From the NCBI GenBank assembly GCA_016215025.1, contig JACRMI010000133.1, positions 1 through 64,000 on the forward strand: DNA of 64,000 bases, written 5' to 3'. The first letter of the stretch is position 1. The number at the start of each line of letters is the position of its first letter. The notes below the pieces were generated by a model. The model was not told where the DNA came from and ran no database searches. It saw nothing but the letters and a program-made list of their open reading frames with translations. Positions 43,033 through 51,653 of this stretch are shown here, piece by piece. The translations under genes and the position numbers were made by a program. This DNA is from Chloroflexota bacterium (GTDB lineage Bacteria > Chloroflexota > Anaerolineae > UBA4142).

Positions 43033-43060
43033 TTGCCTAGAATCGAAATTTCGGTACAAT
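43033..43060 (+). promoter_or_regulatory. promoter of the lipoprotein gene
   Basis: A -35-like TTGCCT (43033-43038) and a -10-like TACAAT (43055-43060) are spaced 16 bases, 34 bases upstream of the start codon. Confidence 0.5.
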
Positions 43061-43093
43061 AGATTTAGCAAAATCATTTTTCTGGAGGATGCA

Positions 43094-43693
43094 ATGAAGC
43101 ACCACCTGTTATCGTCATTAGTTTTGCCTCTCGCCCTCATTTCCATTCTCAGTTGCCAGATCGCGAATGTGATTGGTGCCGGTCCCACCACCGTTCTTCC
43201 TACCGAACCCCCCGTAGTTGCCCGCGCAACCAACATCCCGCCAACAGTTGCGGTAGCTCCCCCCACCCAAGCGATCGTGGTACCGCAGCCAACTCAAGTC
43301 GTCGTGCCGACGCAACTTGCCGCAATGCCGATTCAACCAACTGTTCCACCTGCTCCGCCCGCTCAAGCCAGCGCCACGCCTCCGCCCGGCTGTTCCAACC
43401 CAAACACGACCATTACATCGCTCATCGACAATGGCATCGTGTCTGGATTTATCGAGATCAAAGGCACGGCGACGGATCCGAACATGGAGTACTGGAAGAT
43501 CGAGTATCGCCCCGAAGCGAGTACGGTTTACGATCAGTTGAACAAATCGAACAAGGGCATCACCGACGATGTGCTGGCGCGTTTGTCCACCAAGACCGTT
43601 GCGAACGGAGTCTATTTTATTCGATTGGTCATCGTCAAAAAGGACGGCAACTTTCCCACGCCGTGCGAGTTTCGAGTAACGGTGCAGAATTAG
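43094..43693 (+). CDS. lipoprotein with Pro/Thr-rich spacer
   Basis: A 199-residue exported lipoprotein: signal peptide with lipobox LISILSC near residue 21, a Pro/Thr/Val-rich spacer to about residue 100, and a C-terminal domain with FIEIKGTATDPNMEYWKIEY, a beta-sandwich motif also found at the ends of surface proteins in Chloroflexota. Two Cys flank the domain (GCSNPN and TPCEF) and may pair. ATG follows GGAGG. It is divergent from fhs and unrelated to the pathway as far as can be seen. Confidence 0.75.
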   Translation: MKHHLLSSLVLPLALISILSCQIANVIGAGPTTVLPTEPPVVARATNIPPTVAVAPPTQAIVVPQPTQVVVPTQLAAMPIQPTVPPAPPAQASATPPPGCSNPNTTITSLIDNGIVSGFIEIKGTATDPNMEYWKIEYRPEASTVYDQLNKSNKGITDDVLARLSTKTVANGVYFIRLVIVKKDGNFPTPCEFRVTVQN

Positions 43694-43700
43694 AAAAGAT

Positions 43701-43767
43701 AACAACGAATTTAGAAATAAACGAATGAAAATCATAATCCGATTCGTTTTATTCCTAATTCGTTGTT
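43701..43767. repeat. long inverted repeat AACAACGAATT...AATTCGTTGTT
   Basis: The arms AACAACGAATT and AATTCGTTGTT, with further pairing of AAATAAACGAAT and ATTCGTTTTATT, follow the lipoprotein stop and may terminate it. Confidence 0.75.
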
Positions 43768-43786
43768 GTCTTCTTGGCCACTCAAA

Positions 43787-43819
43787 CAAAAAAACGAGAG
43801 GGTTCGGGTTCCTCTCGTC
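43787..43819 (-). terminator. terminator of the discoidin gene
   Basis: ACGAGAGG/CCTCTCGT form an 8-bp stem with a 9-base loop, followed on the minus strand by TTTTTTTG. Confidence 0.65.
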
Positions 43820-43846
43820 TCACATTCTTGATAATCATTTAGCCAT

Positions 43847-43966
43847 TGTCATTGCGAGGAGCGATTTGAGCAAGCATCGTCAGCAAAAATATACCGAAGC
43901 GACGAAGCAATCTCTGTCTTGGTCGGACGCGTACGCGGCTTCGTCGCTCCTCGCAATGACAATCAA
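43847..43966. repeat. dispersed inverted repeat TGTCATTGCGAGGAGCGA
   Basis: The arms TGTCATTGCGAGGAGCGA and TCGCTCCTCGCAATGACA are perfect. The centre holds GAAGCGACGAAGCAATCTCT, the common core of this family. Confidence 0.9.
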
Positions 43967-43969
43967 CCG

Positions 43970-45157
43970 TTACGTGTTCGGTCCCAACCATCGCTCCATC
44001 TCACACACAACGTGTGCGTACTGAATCACCCACGGACGGTCGCCGGGCTGCAACAACTGGATGTTGATAAACTGCGTTTGGATTGCATCGAACGTAACAT
44101 CCAACGGCTCAGTGTTATCCAACTTTTCCGCAACCGATTGCCAGCGATTAGCTCCCGCATTCCACGCCGCCACGCGATAGCTCGCCGGATATTCACCATC
44201 GGGCGCAGCGAGCGAAAGACCACTCACCATCTCCGGATGTCCCAGGTCGATTTGAAACCACATCTTGGGCGCTTGCGGCTCTCCGCTTGTCCAGATCGTC
44301 TCGGCGCTATTGTCGATGGCATTGCTCGCAAGTTTATCGTTATGACTCGCGCTCGCCGTCCATGCATTCGCCGCATGAATCAAAATTTCCGAGATCATCC
44401 AAATCGACGGTGCAGACGCGAGCAAAGTGATTTGCGCGTACTGCATCCTCTGCGGCGCAAAGACGACCATCACATTGTACTGATTATCCGATTCAACCTG
44501 CGCGACTTGCGTCCAGGTATGACCGTCAGCAGAAATGTGCAGCGCATATGCGGTCGGAAAACCCTTGCCGGGACTAAGGATTTGCAATCCATCGATCAAA
44601 CGCGGCGAACCCAGGTTCAATCGAAACCACTGCCCTTTTGCCTGCAACGCACCTGCGTCCCAGCACGTCATCGAATCGCCATCGAGCGCGCGATAAACGT
44701 CACCAACATTTAGGTTCGATTCGACACGCCAGCCGGTAATGTTTTTAGGAACATCAGTGATTGCGATGGGAACGACAAGCGGCGGATTATCGGCATCGCC
44801 AAACCAACTCACCCCTTCCGCGATCAAGTCCCATTGCAATTTATACGAGCCGGGGGTGCGCGGCGCGACGAGCGTCGCACCAAAAACGATTTCTTGTCGG
44901 GGATACAAATCACACGGCAAGCCCGTCCGTCGATCTTCAAAATCGAGCGCGGGCGCGCCAGAGGCATCGAGCCACTTGTAGCCAATATGCACAGGATTGT
45001 TGCCGCCCTGCAACCATTTGTTCAGTCCGATATTTTCGACGCGCAGGTTGACGATGACGACTTGACCTGCAACGAGACTCACCGGGGTATCATGGGCGAT
45101 GAATCGCGCCGACCATTCTTTTGTCTTGCCATCCGCAGAGCTGACCATTGCCGACAT
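43970..45157 (-). CDS. protein with two discoidin (F5/8 type C) domains
   Basis: A 395-residue protein. After an N-terminal beta domain (VNLRVENIGLNKW near 38; GSYKLQWDLIAEG near 103, like Ig-type domains) it has two discoidin-like repeats: ALDGDSMTCWDAG with WFRLNLGSPRLIDGLQI (about 155-265), and AIDNSAETIWTSG with MWFQIDLGHPEMVSGLSL (about 275-390). Such domains bind carbohydrate or surfaces. No signal peptide or anchor is visible, so it is either cytoplasmic, exported by another route, or its start is misjudged. Confidence 0.75.
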   Translation of the reverse strand: MSAMVSSADGKTKEWSARFIAHDTPVSLVAGQVVIVNLRVENIGLNKWLQGGNNPVHIGYKWLDASGAPALDFEDRRTGLPCDLYPRQEIVFGATLVAPRTPGSYKLQWDLIAEGVSWFGDADNPPLVVPIAITDVPKNITGWRVESNLNVGDVYRALDGDSMTCWDAGALQAKGQWFRLNLGSPRLIDGLQILSPGKGFPTAYALHISADGHTWTQVAQVESDNQYNVMVVFAPQRMQYAQITLLASAPSIWMISEILIHAANAWTASASHNDKLASNAIDNSAETIWTSGEPQAPKMWFQIDLGHPEMVSGLSLAAPDGEYPASYRVAAWNAGANRWQSVAEKLDNTEPLDVTFDAIQTQFINIQLLQPGDRPWVIQYAHVVCEMERWLGPNT

Positions 45158-45225
45158 GTGTCATCCTCGATTCTGAATCCTGCGCAAAGATATTACCACG
45201 AGTATGAGGGCTAGTCAAAACAAAA

Positions 45226-45261
45226 AAATCCAGGTTTCCCACACTGGAGAAACCTGGATTT
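45226..45261 (-). terminator. terminator after rplL
   Basis: AAATCCAGGTTT and AAACCTGGATTT are a perfect 12-bp stem, with T runs on both sides, so it can work in both directions. Confidence 0.85.
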
Positions 45262-45270
45262 TCTTTACAA

Positions 45271-45675
45271 TTACTTGATTTCGACGGAAGCGCCAACTTC
45301 TTCCAATTTTTTCTTGGCTTCGGCAGCTTCTTCTTTCGTCGCGCCTTTCTTGATGGAGGCAGGTGCGGACTCGACAAGCTCTTTCGCTTCCTTCAAGCCC
45401 AACGTGCCACCGGTCAATTCGCGGACAACCTTGATGACCGGAATCTTTTGCGAACCGGCGTCCTTCAGGACAATTTCGAATTCGGTCTTTTCTTCGGCAG
45501 CGGCGGCGGGTGCAGCACCACCAGCGGTGGGCGCAGCGCCAACGGCTGCCACGGCGACGGGCGCGGCGGCGCTCACGCCGAGTTTCTCTTCGAGCAATTT
45601 CACGAGATCAGAAGCTTCAATGAGTGTCAACCCTTGAATGTCTTCAGCGATCTTGGTCAGTTTTTCAGATGCCAT
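45271..45675 (-). CDS. rplL: ribosomal protein L7/L12
   Basis: The 134-residue stalk protein. The N-terminal dimerisation part LTLIEASDLVKLLEEKLGVS and Ala-rich hinge are followed by the globular domain with KIPVIKVVRELTGGTLGLKEAKELVE. It is the last gene of the rplKAJL operon, directly before a strong terminator. Confidence 0.97.
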   Translation of the reverse strand: MASEKLTKIAEDIQGLTLIEASDLVKLLEEKLGVSAAAPVAVAAVGAAPTAGGAAPAAAAEEKTEFEIVLKDAGSQKIPVIKVVRELTGGTLGLKEAKELVESAPASIKKGATKEEAAEAKKKLEEVGASVEIK

Positions 45676-45704
45676 TTCTATGACTCCTTAAAAATTTCAA
45701 TTTA

Positions 45705-45766
45705 GATTTGGAATTACCAATTACTAGTTACGGTATTGTCATTTGTAATTGATAATGAGTAATTGA
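45705..45766. repeat. word-repeat element, AATTAC words
   Basis: GGAATTACCAATTACTAG words face TTGTAATTGATAATGAGTAA words between rplJ and rplL. Confidence 0.65.
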
Positions 45767-46300
45767 CTAGGCTGCGCCTTGTTTTTCCAATTGTTCGGCG
45801 CGCGCTTTGAGCAAGTACAATACCTGGCGAATACCGGACGCAACCACGCCCACAACTTGCGAGCTGGGTGCATTGATCGTTCCGAGCAATCGACCAAAGA
45901 GTTGTTCGCGTGAAGGCAACGTCGCGAGCGCTTCGGCTTCCGAACCGCGCAACACGCTGCCGCCCATAATCGCGCCCTTGACCTTCAACTCTTTCTCTTT
46001 CAAGAAACTGTTCATCGCTTGGGCAGGACCTGCAATGTCTTGATAGCAGAAAGCGACGACCGTGGGACCTTCGAGCAAATCTTCTGGGACAGGCATGTTG
46101 GCGCGCTTGAGCGCGAGTTCCATCAACGTGTTCTTGACAACATGCAGACCGGCTTTTTTGCCGCGCAAAACGTTGCGCAATTTCGCCAACTCGGCGGTCG
46201 GCAAACCGCGATAATCGCTAATGATAAGCGCTTGGACCTTGTCCAGGTCTTGGGCCAAATCGGCGACGAGTTCTTCTTTGCGTTCTTTTGTGATCGGCAA
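45767..46300 (-). CDS. rplJ: ribosomal protein L10
   Basis: A 177-residue L10 that anchors L12 dimers. It has the N-terminal YRGLPTAELAKLRNVLRG and LKARAEQLE helices at the end. The start is TTG, chosen because GGGAGGTGAG lies just upstream and the first residues match the family. It lies downstream of the L10 leader and its terminator. Confidence 0.95.
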   Translation of the reverse strand: MPITKERKEELVADLAQDLDKVQALIISDYRGLPTAELAKLRNVLRGKKAGLHVVKNTLMELALKRANMPVPEDLLEGPTVVAFCYQDIAGPAQAMNSFLKEKELKVKGAIMGGSVLRGSEAEALATLPSREQLFGRLLGTINAPSSQVVGVVASGIRQVLYLLKARAEQLEKQGAA

Positions 46301-46317
46301 TTTAACTCACCTCCCTC

Positions 46318-46396
46318 AATTAGAAGTTAGAGGTTGGACGTTGGAATTTAGAGTGACGATCCAACTTCTAATTTCCAACTTCCAACTTCCAAATGA
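46318..46396. repeat. word-repeat hairpin, GTTGGA/TCCAAC words
   Basis: TTAGAAGTTAGAGGTTGGAC words face TCCAACTTCTAATTTCCAAC words, between rplJ and the leader terminator. Confidence 0.85.
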
Positions 46397-46404
46397 AAAC
46401 AAAA

Positions 46405-46567
46405 AGTCTTTGTGCCAATGAGCGACACAAAGACTCGGAATCCACCAAATGAAATGGATCGTACTTATCTTTGCCTCGGCAGGACGATTAAGCGCTCAAA
46501 ACAACGCACCTGCGGTCATTGGCGACAATCATTGTATGCAGTTTTCGATTTAATGCAAATCGTAAGC
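46405..46567 (-). promoter_or_regulatory. L10 leader RNA with terminator (attenuator)
   Basis: The minus strand carries CCGCAGGTGC, GCGCTTAATCG and CCTGCCGAGG in order (46474-46517), the conserved core of ribosomal protein L10 leaders. It is followed by a 10-bp stem AGTCTTTGTG/CACAAAGACT (46405-46435) with a T run, a terminator. In the family, L10-L12 binding to the leader lowers rplJL expression. Confidence 0.85.
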
Positions 46568-47284
46568 TTATGCAGCGGGCTTGACGTTCAGCGCTTCGTT
46601 GAGGTCCAAGCGAATGCCAGGTCCCATCGTGCTGCTGAGAACGATCTTTTTGATATATTGACCCTTGGCAGCGGTTGGCTTGGCGCGATTGATGGCTTCC
46701 AACATCGCGGTCAAGTTTTCATAGAGTTGGTCTTCGTTGAACGAAGTCTTGCCAACAATCGTGTGAATGCTGGCGGTCTTGTCGGTGCGGAATTCCACGC
46801 GCCCCATGCGCAACTCTTTGATGAGTCGCGGCAATTGATCGGGCGGAACGATGGTTCCTGCTTTCGGGCTGGGCATCAACCCGCGCGTACCGAGGATTTT
46901 ACCAAGGCGACCGACTTTCGCCATCATTTGCGGCACAGCCACCGTGATGTCGAAATCGAGGCGACCGCCTTCGACTTCTTTGATAAGTTCATCGCCGCCA
47001 ACCACATCAGCGCCAGCTTCTTGTGCGATACGTGCACCATCGCCATCGGCGAATACGGCGATGCGGACCGTCTTACCTGTGCCATGCGGTAGAATCGTCA
47101 CACCGCGCACAATTTGATCGGCTTGCTTGACATCCACGCCCATTTTAAGGTGCAATTCAACGGTCTCGTTGAATTTAGCGTGCGCACCCTTTTTCAAAAT
47201 CTGGACCGATTCTCGCGGCGTGTAGAGCTTGTTTCGATCCACTAACTTGAGTGCTTCTTCGTGCTTTTTTCCGTGCTTGTTCAT
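46568..47284 (-). CDS. rplA: ribosomal protein L1
   Basis: The 238-residue L1. It has FNETVELHLKMGVD near 35, GTRGLMPSPKAGTI near 125 and the C-terminal TMGPGIRLD. ATG follows AAGGAG; the longer frame upstream is discounted. It lies between rplK and the L10 leader. Confidence 0.97.
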   Translation of the reverse strand: MNKHGKKHEEALKLVDRNKLYTPRESVQILKKGAHAKFNETVELHLKMGVDVKQADQIVRGVTILPHGTGKTVRIAVFADGDGARIAQEAGADVVGGDELIKEVEGGRLDFDITVAVPQMMAKVGRLGKILGTRGLMPSPKAGTIVPPDQLPRLIKELRMGRVEFRTDKTASIHTIVGKTSFNEDQLYENLTAMLEAINRAKPTAAKGQYIKKIVLSSTMGPGIRLDLNEALNVKPAA

Positions 47285-47461
47285 TCTTTGCTCCTTATCG
47301 CAAATCATCACGCGTTTTCGATAGTGGGAATCTAAAATAACTAGACGTGATGCTTTGCGAGTGGTTAATGTCGCGCGTTGTCGCGCTCCCACCCTTTCAA
47401 GTGAAAAGTTCCAAGCTAAAAGTAAAAAGTTACTTTGGCCTTTTAGCTTTTTACTTGGAAT

Positions 47462-47887
<426 letters not shown>

Positions 47888-47904
47888 AGTTCCTCCAAAT
47901 TCGT

Positions 47905-47965
47905 CCCATAGTCTGATAGTCATATAGTCGCTAACGACTTACGTGACTATCAGACTACACGACTA
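47905..47965. repeat. word-repeat hairpin, TAGTC/GACTA words
   Basis: CATAGTCTGATAGTCATATAG words face ACGTGACTATCAGACTACAC words between nusG and rplK. Confidence 0.85.
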
Positions 47966-48700
47966 TTAGACTTTCTCTACCTGTAATAAATCTAGTTCAA
48001 GCGGCGTCTCGCGACCGAACATCGATACCAGCACGCGCACTTTGCCTTTTTCCATGTTGACTTCTTCGACGGTGCCACGGAAATCGGCGAAAGGTCCATC
48101 GATGATGCGGACCGCTTGCCCAGGGCGATACGTGACGCGCACCTTGGGCTGATCGGTTTCCATCCGCTTTAGAATCTTGGCGACATCTTCTTCGCGCAAT
48201 GGCTGCGGCTTGTCGCCGGAGCTGACGAAACCGGTAACGCCCGGCGTATTCCGGACGACGTACCAGGATTCTTCGGTCATCACCATTTCGACGAGGATGT
48301 AGCCAGGGAAGACGCGGCGCGGAATCACCTTGCGCTTGCCTTCGCGAATATCAACTTCTTCTTCCGTCGGCACCACCGCGCGAAAGATCAGGTTCTGCAT
48401 CCCCATCGAGTTGATGCGTTGCTCCAAACCTTTTTTGACTTTATTCTCATAGCCCGAATAGCAATGCACAACGTACCACGAGCGCTTGGGTCCTTCAGGC
48501 GCGACCGCTTCGGGTTCGCCTTCTGATTCAGCTTCGGTTACGTCTGCGGTTGGCTCGGCACTTGGCGTGTCTTCAGTCGCTTCAGCCGTCGGAGTCTCTT
48601 CGACTGTCTCGGGCTTGGGCGTTTCTTCGGCGGCAGGTTCTGGCTTCGCTTCGGATTCGGGCGTTAGATTTTTTTCTTCGTGCAAAACTGGATCGTCCAC
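47966..48700 (-). CDS. nusG: transcription antitermination factor NusG
   Basis: NusG, 244 residues. The core begins WYVVHCYSGYENKVKKGLE near residue 75 and ends with a KOW domain (VRIIDGPFADFRGTVEEVNMEKGKV near 190). The first 70 or so residues are an acidic, Glu/Thr/Pro-rich extension that is not part of the usual protein. It starts with GTG and lies between secE and rplK. Confidence 0.95.
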   Translation of the reverse strand: MDDPVLHEEKNLTPESEAKPEPAAEETPKPETVEETPTAEATEDTPSAEPTADVTEAESEGEPEAVAPEGPKRSWYVVHCYSGYENKVKKGLEQRINSMGMQNLIFRAVVPTEEEVDIREGKRKVIPRRVFPGYILVEMVMTEESWYVVRNTPGVTGFVSSGDKPQPLREEDVAKILKRMETDQPKVRVTYRPGQAVRIIDGPFADFRGTVEEVNMEKGKVRVLVSMFGRETPLELDLLQVEKV

Positions 48701-48735
48701 TAGTCACTCGCTCTAGAATGCAAAAGACAAACGCT

Positions 48736-48942
48736 TTATCGACTAATCAACAAACGGAATAATTGCGTGAGCAAATAATCTACCGTACCAAAAAAGATGC
48801 TCATAACAAAGATCGTGCCGACCACAATCGCGGTCAGATTGATGGCTTCCTCACGAGTGGGCCAAACAACCTTGCGCAACTCGGCGCGTGTCTCGCGAAC
48901 GTATTGTGAGATTCGATTCTCTCTTTGGGCTTCTCTAACCAC
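48736..48942 (-). CDS. secE: preprotein translocase subunit SecE
   Basis: The 68-residue single-span subunit of the SecYEG channel. It has RAELRKVVWPTREEA near 20 and a C-terminal hydrophobic helix. GTG start after GAGGGA. It lies between rpmG and nusG as in most bacteria. Confidence 0.95.
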   Translation of the reverse strand: MVREAQRENRISQYVRETRAELRKVVWPTREEAINLTAIVVGTIFVMSIFFGTVDYLLTQLFRLLISR

Positions 48943-48971
48943 AGGTCCCTCTTTGAAAAACAGACTAGCAA

Positions 48972-49004
48972 ATCAAGACACCGTCTCCAAGACGGTGTCT
49001 TGAT
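48972..49004 (-). terminator. hairpin between rpmG and secE
   Basis: TCAAGACACCGTC and GACGGTGTCTTGA are a perfect 13-bp stem with a 5-base loop. A T-rich stretch follows on the minus strand, so partial termination or processing is likely. Confidence 0.65.
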
Positions 49005-49013
49005 CGACAATCG

Positions 49014-49178
49014 TTACTTGGTCTCGCGATGCAAAGTATGCTTTTTGTCCCATCGGCAATACTTTTTCATCTCGATACGTGCTGTATCGTTCTTTTTGTT
49101 TTTCTCGGTCGTATAGTTCCGTCGTTTGCATTCGGTGCATTCGAGCGTCACGACCAAGCGATTTTCTTTCTTTGCCAT
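49014..49178 (-). CDS. rpmG: ribosomal protein L33
   Basis: A 54-residue L33 of the zinc-binding type (CTEC near residue 14; the second Cys pair is incomplete, KKYCRWDKKH near 40). It runs MAKKENRLVVTLEC to HTLHRETK. It lies in the standard tuf-rpmG-secE order. Confidence 0.93.
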   Translation of the reverse strand: MAKKENRLVVTLECTECKRRNYTTEKNKKNDTARIEMKKYCRWDKKHTLHRETK

Positions 49179-49189
49179 TTACTTACACC

Positions 49190-50297
49190 TTACGCTTTCA
49201 CAGCCGTGATAACGCCTGAACCGACGGTACGTCCACCTTCACGAATGGCGAACCGCTCGCCTTTTTCCAACGCGACTGGGGTAATGAGCTTCACCTTGAT
49301 CGTCACGCGATCCCCCGGCATCACCATTTCCACACCGGCGGGGAGTTCCACATCGCCTGTCACATCCAACGTCTCAAAATGTACACTTCGCCGTCAAATT
49401 CGGTCAACGGCTTCACACTGCCAGGCGCCGCTAACACTTGACCGCGTTCCACATCCGTGCGCTCAATCCCGCGCAGCAAGCAGCCAATGTTGTCACCCGC
49501 CTGCCCACTGTCCAATAGCTTGCGGAACATTTCCACGCCCGTCACCACCGTCGAACGGGTATCGCGAATACCCACGATTTCCACGGTCTCGCCGACTTTG
49601 ATCATGCCACGTTCCACACGCCCGGTTACGACCGTGCCACGTCCTTTGATGCCAAACACATCCTCAATCGGCATCAGGAACGGTTTATCGACTGCACGCG
49701 TCGGGGTGGGAATGTAGCTATCGACCACGCGCATCAGTTCCATGATGCAGGCGTATTCGGGCGAATTGATATCTTTGGAGGTACTTGCCAAAGCGCCAAG
49801 TGCACTGCCGCGTACGATGGGCGTCTTGTCGCCGGGAAAGTTGTAGCTCGACAACAAGTCGCGCAGTTCCAACTCGACCAGGTCCAACAATTCCGGATCG
49901 TCCATCACATCGACCTTGTTGAGGAAGACGACGACGGCCGGCACTTCGACCTGGCGCGCCAAGAGAATGTGCTCGCGGGTCTGCGGCATCGGACCATCGG
50001 GAGCGGAGACGACCAAGATCGCGCCGTCCATCTGCGCCGCACCGGTGATCATGTTCTTGACATAGTCGGCGTGCCCGGGGCAATCGATGTGGGCGTAGTG
50101 TCGCGCATCGGTTTCGTATTCGACGTGCGAGATGGCGATGGTCAAGATTTTGGTATCATCGCGGCGACCTTGTTTTTCAGACGCCTTGGCAAGGTCTTGG
50201 TAATCGCGGCGGTGAGCGTCGTCTTGCCGTGATCGACGTGCCCAATCGTGCCAACGTTGACATGTGGTTTCGTACGTTCAAATTTTTGCTTCGCCAT
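49190..50297 (-). pseudogene. tuf: elongation factor Tu, broken copy (or misassembly)
   Basis: EF-Tu in its standard place before rpmG-secE-nusG, but not intact. The ATG at 50297 starts MAKQKFERTKPHVNVGTIG with P-loop GHVDHGKTT. A one-base loss near 50190 shifts the frame. In the next frame the switch I region (normally DxIDNAPEExARGITI) is replaced by a shorter unrelated stretch before LTIAISHVEYET. The middle (DCPGHADY, NKVDV, GRGTVVTGRVERG) is normal from about 50145 to 49375. After FDGEVYIL about 28 codons (GGRHTPFFKGYRPQFY) are missing and the frame shifts again, then LDVTGDVELPAGVEMVMPGD to VITAVKA is intact. Either this copy is decayed with another tuf elsewhere, or two copies were collapsed in assembly. 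Confidence 0.8.
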
Positions 50298-50318
50298 AAA
50301 ATATTTTCCTCCTAAAAG

Positions 50319-50394
50319 TGGAGCCTTCGATGAGACTTGAACTCATGACCCCAGTCTTACCAAGACTGTGCTCTACCAACTGAGCTACGAAGGC
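50319..50394 (-). tRNA. tRNA-Thr (GGT)
   Basis: The cloverleaf begins GCCTTCGTAGCTCAG, has the anticodon loop TTGGTAA (anticodon GGT) and ends with an encoded CCA. It directly precedes tuf, as thrT does before tufB in E. coli. Confidence 0.95.
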
Positions 50395-50402
50395 TTGCTA
50401 AA

Positions 50403-50470
50403 TTTATGATTTCAGATTTAGGATTTCAGATTTTTCAATTCCTAAATCTGAAATCTGCAATCATAAATTC
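50403..50470. repeat. word-repeat hairpin, GATTTAGGATTTCAG words
   Basis: ATGATTTCAGATTTAGG and its partner CCTAAATCTGAAATCTGC are reverse complements. It occupies the gap between tRNA-Thr and tRNA-Tyr where E. coli has tRNA-Gly. Confidence 0.85.
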
Positions 50471-50474
50471 CCTG

Positions 50475-50558
50475 TGGGGAGGGTGGGATTCGGACCCACA
50501 TAGCCGTACGGCATCGATTTTACAGACCGACGCGACTCACCGCCTTCGCCGCCTCCCC
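50475..50558 (-). tRNA. tRNA-Tyr (GTA)
   Basis: An 84-base tRNA with long variable arm, acceptor GGGGAGG/CCTCCCC and anticodon GTA in CTGTAAA. CCA is not encoded. Confidence 0.94.
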
Positions 50559-50570
50559 ATCTTTTTATTA

Positions 50571-50643
50571 AGCCGGCGCTCGGACTTGAACCGAGGACCG
50601 ATAGTTTACAAAACTATTGCTCTGCCAACTGAGCTACGCCGGC
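50571..50643 (-). tRNA. tRNA-Thr (TGT)
   Basis: A 73-base tRNA with acceptor GCCGGCG/CGCCGGC and anticodon TGT in TTTGTAA. CCA is not encoded. Its 5' end is overlapped by the end of the HNH gene. Confidence 0.94.
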
Positions 50644-51056
50644 GTTTGACGCCTATTAGGTCTTCCGTTTCCTTTGTTCAATGCTCGAAAATTTGGAGTT
50701 AGCGAGTGACAATTCGAACACAACAATCTTAAATTCTCTTCCCGATTATCCGAGGCGTCGCCATTAACATGATCGACTTCGAGAGGAGTCTTTCCAGTTA
50801 GCGGATGTCGCTTGCTCCATCCACAACTCGAACACTTTTCGTTATACTTCTCTCTCAAATATCGTTTGATATGGCACGAGACTTGACCAAAGGCACCTTT
50901 TGAACCAAACTCCAAGCCATCTTTCCATCTGCGAATATACTCTTGATATTCATAATTCTGCTGGCATTGGTTGGAGAAAAATCTGTACATTGGACGAGTG
51001 ACTTGGCGTCCACATCCACATAGACAAATTGCTCTTGGCTTTTTTGGCAGCGACAT
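50634..51056 (-). CDS. HNH endonuclease
   Basis: A 140-residue nuclease. A Cys-rich N-terminus (CLCGCGRQV near 12) and an HNH motif (LEVDHVNGD near 92, ENLRLLCSNCHSLTPNF near 107-123) with CSSC near 76 make up the fold. Its last 10 bases are also the first 10 bases of tRNA-Thr(TGT), and the same 10 bases (CTACGCCGGC) recur at 51077-51086 just upstream of the gene, so it is flanked by a direct repeat of the tRNA end. This looks like a small homing-type insertion. Confidence 0.8.
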   Translation of the reverse strand: MSLPKKPRAICLCGCGRQVTRPMYRFFSNQCQQNYEYQEYIRRWKDGLEFGSKGAFGQVSCHIKRYLREKYNEKCSSCGWSKRHPLTGKTPLEVDHVNGDASDNREENLRLLCSNCHSLTPNFRALNKGNGRPNRRQTPA

Positions 51057-51125
51057 AGTTGGATTTCTCCATCAATCTACGCCGGCATTTTAGCGGGCAG
51101 ATTATATACGGTCTTGCGTAAAAAG

Positions 51126-51650
51126 TCAAAAAGATTGTCCGCAATCTTCCCGATAGCCACAGCCAAAACAGCGTGGCGGCTCCGCGTGGCTTCGAGCGAC
51201 ATCCTGTGCCTCCAGGTCTCCCCGCATCGCCTCCATTAGATCGATTAACTGCCCACGCAATTCGTCTGTGAAATCGACCCGGAACACTGCGTCGCGATAC
51301 TTGAGCAGTCCATGCGGCGGTTTCGCGCCAAACGATTCCTCGATCAATAGCGCGTACGCCGCGAGCTGCATCACATCCGATTCGCGCGGCGCTGACGAAA
51401 CACGATTTGGCTTGACCTCGATAGGTATCGTCGCGCCGTTGTCCTCAATCATATAGTCGGGCTTCCCAGTCAGCAAGTACCGCCGTGAGAATAACGGCTT
51501 TTCGACCTTCTCCCACGCACCGCTATCGGAATATACCATGCGGGCATTGAACGGCAAGCCAGTTTGTTCGCGAGTTTTGCGCGATGCGATAAAAAGCAGA
51601 ATCGCCGCAAGCAAGATAACGACGAATAAAATCGAAAACAGCTCAGCCAT
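51126..51650 (-). CDS. Cas4-like nuclease, C-terminal half with membrane helix
   Basis: A 174-residue protein: a single N-terminal membrane helix (ILFVVILLAAILLFI), then a PD-(D/E)XK nuclease core with LTGKPDYMIEDN and IPIEVKP near 60-80, and a C-terminal Cys cluster CFGCGYREDC. These match the second half of Cas4/Dna2-type RecB nucleases (DUF83). The first half, with its Cys, is in the upstream gene three bases away. No CRISPR or other cas gene is in the window. Confidence 0.75.
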   Translation of the reverse strand: MAELFSILFVVILLAAILLFIASRKTREQTGLPFNARMVYSDSGAWEKVEKPLFSRRYLLTGKPDYMIEDNGATIPIEVKPNRVSSAPRESDVMQLAAYALLIEESFGAKPPHGLLKYRDAVFRVDFTDELRGQLIDLMEAMRGDLEAQDVARSHAEPPRCFGCGYREDCGQSF

Positions 51651-51653
51651 GTG

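Noticed and set aside
49190..50297. programmed frameshift in tuf
   Set aside because: There are two shifts plus missing essential regions, which recoding cannot repair.
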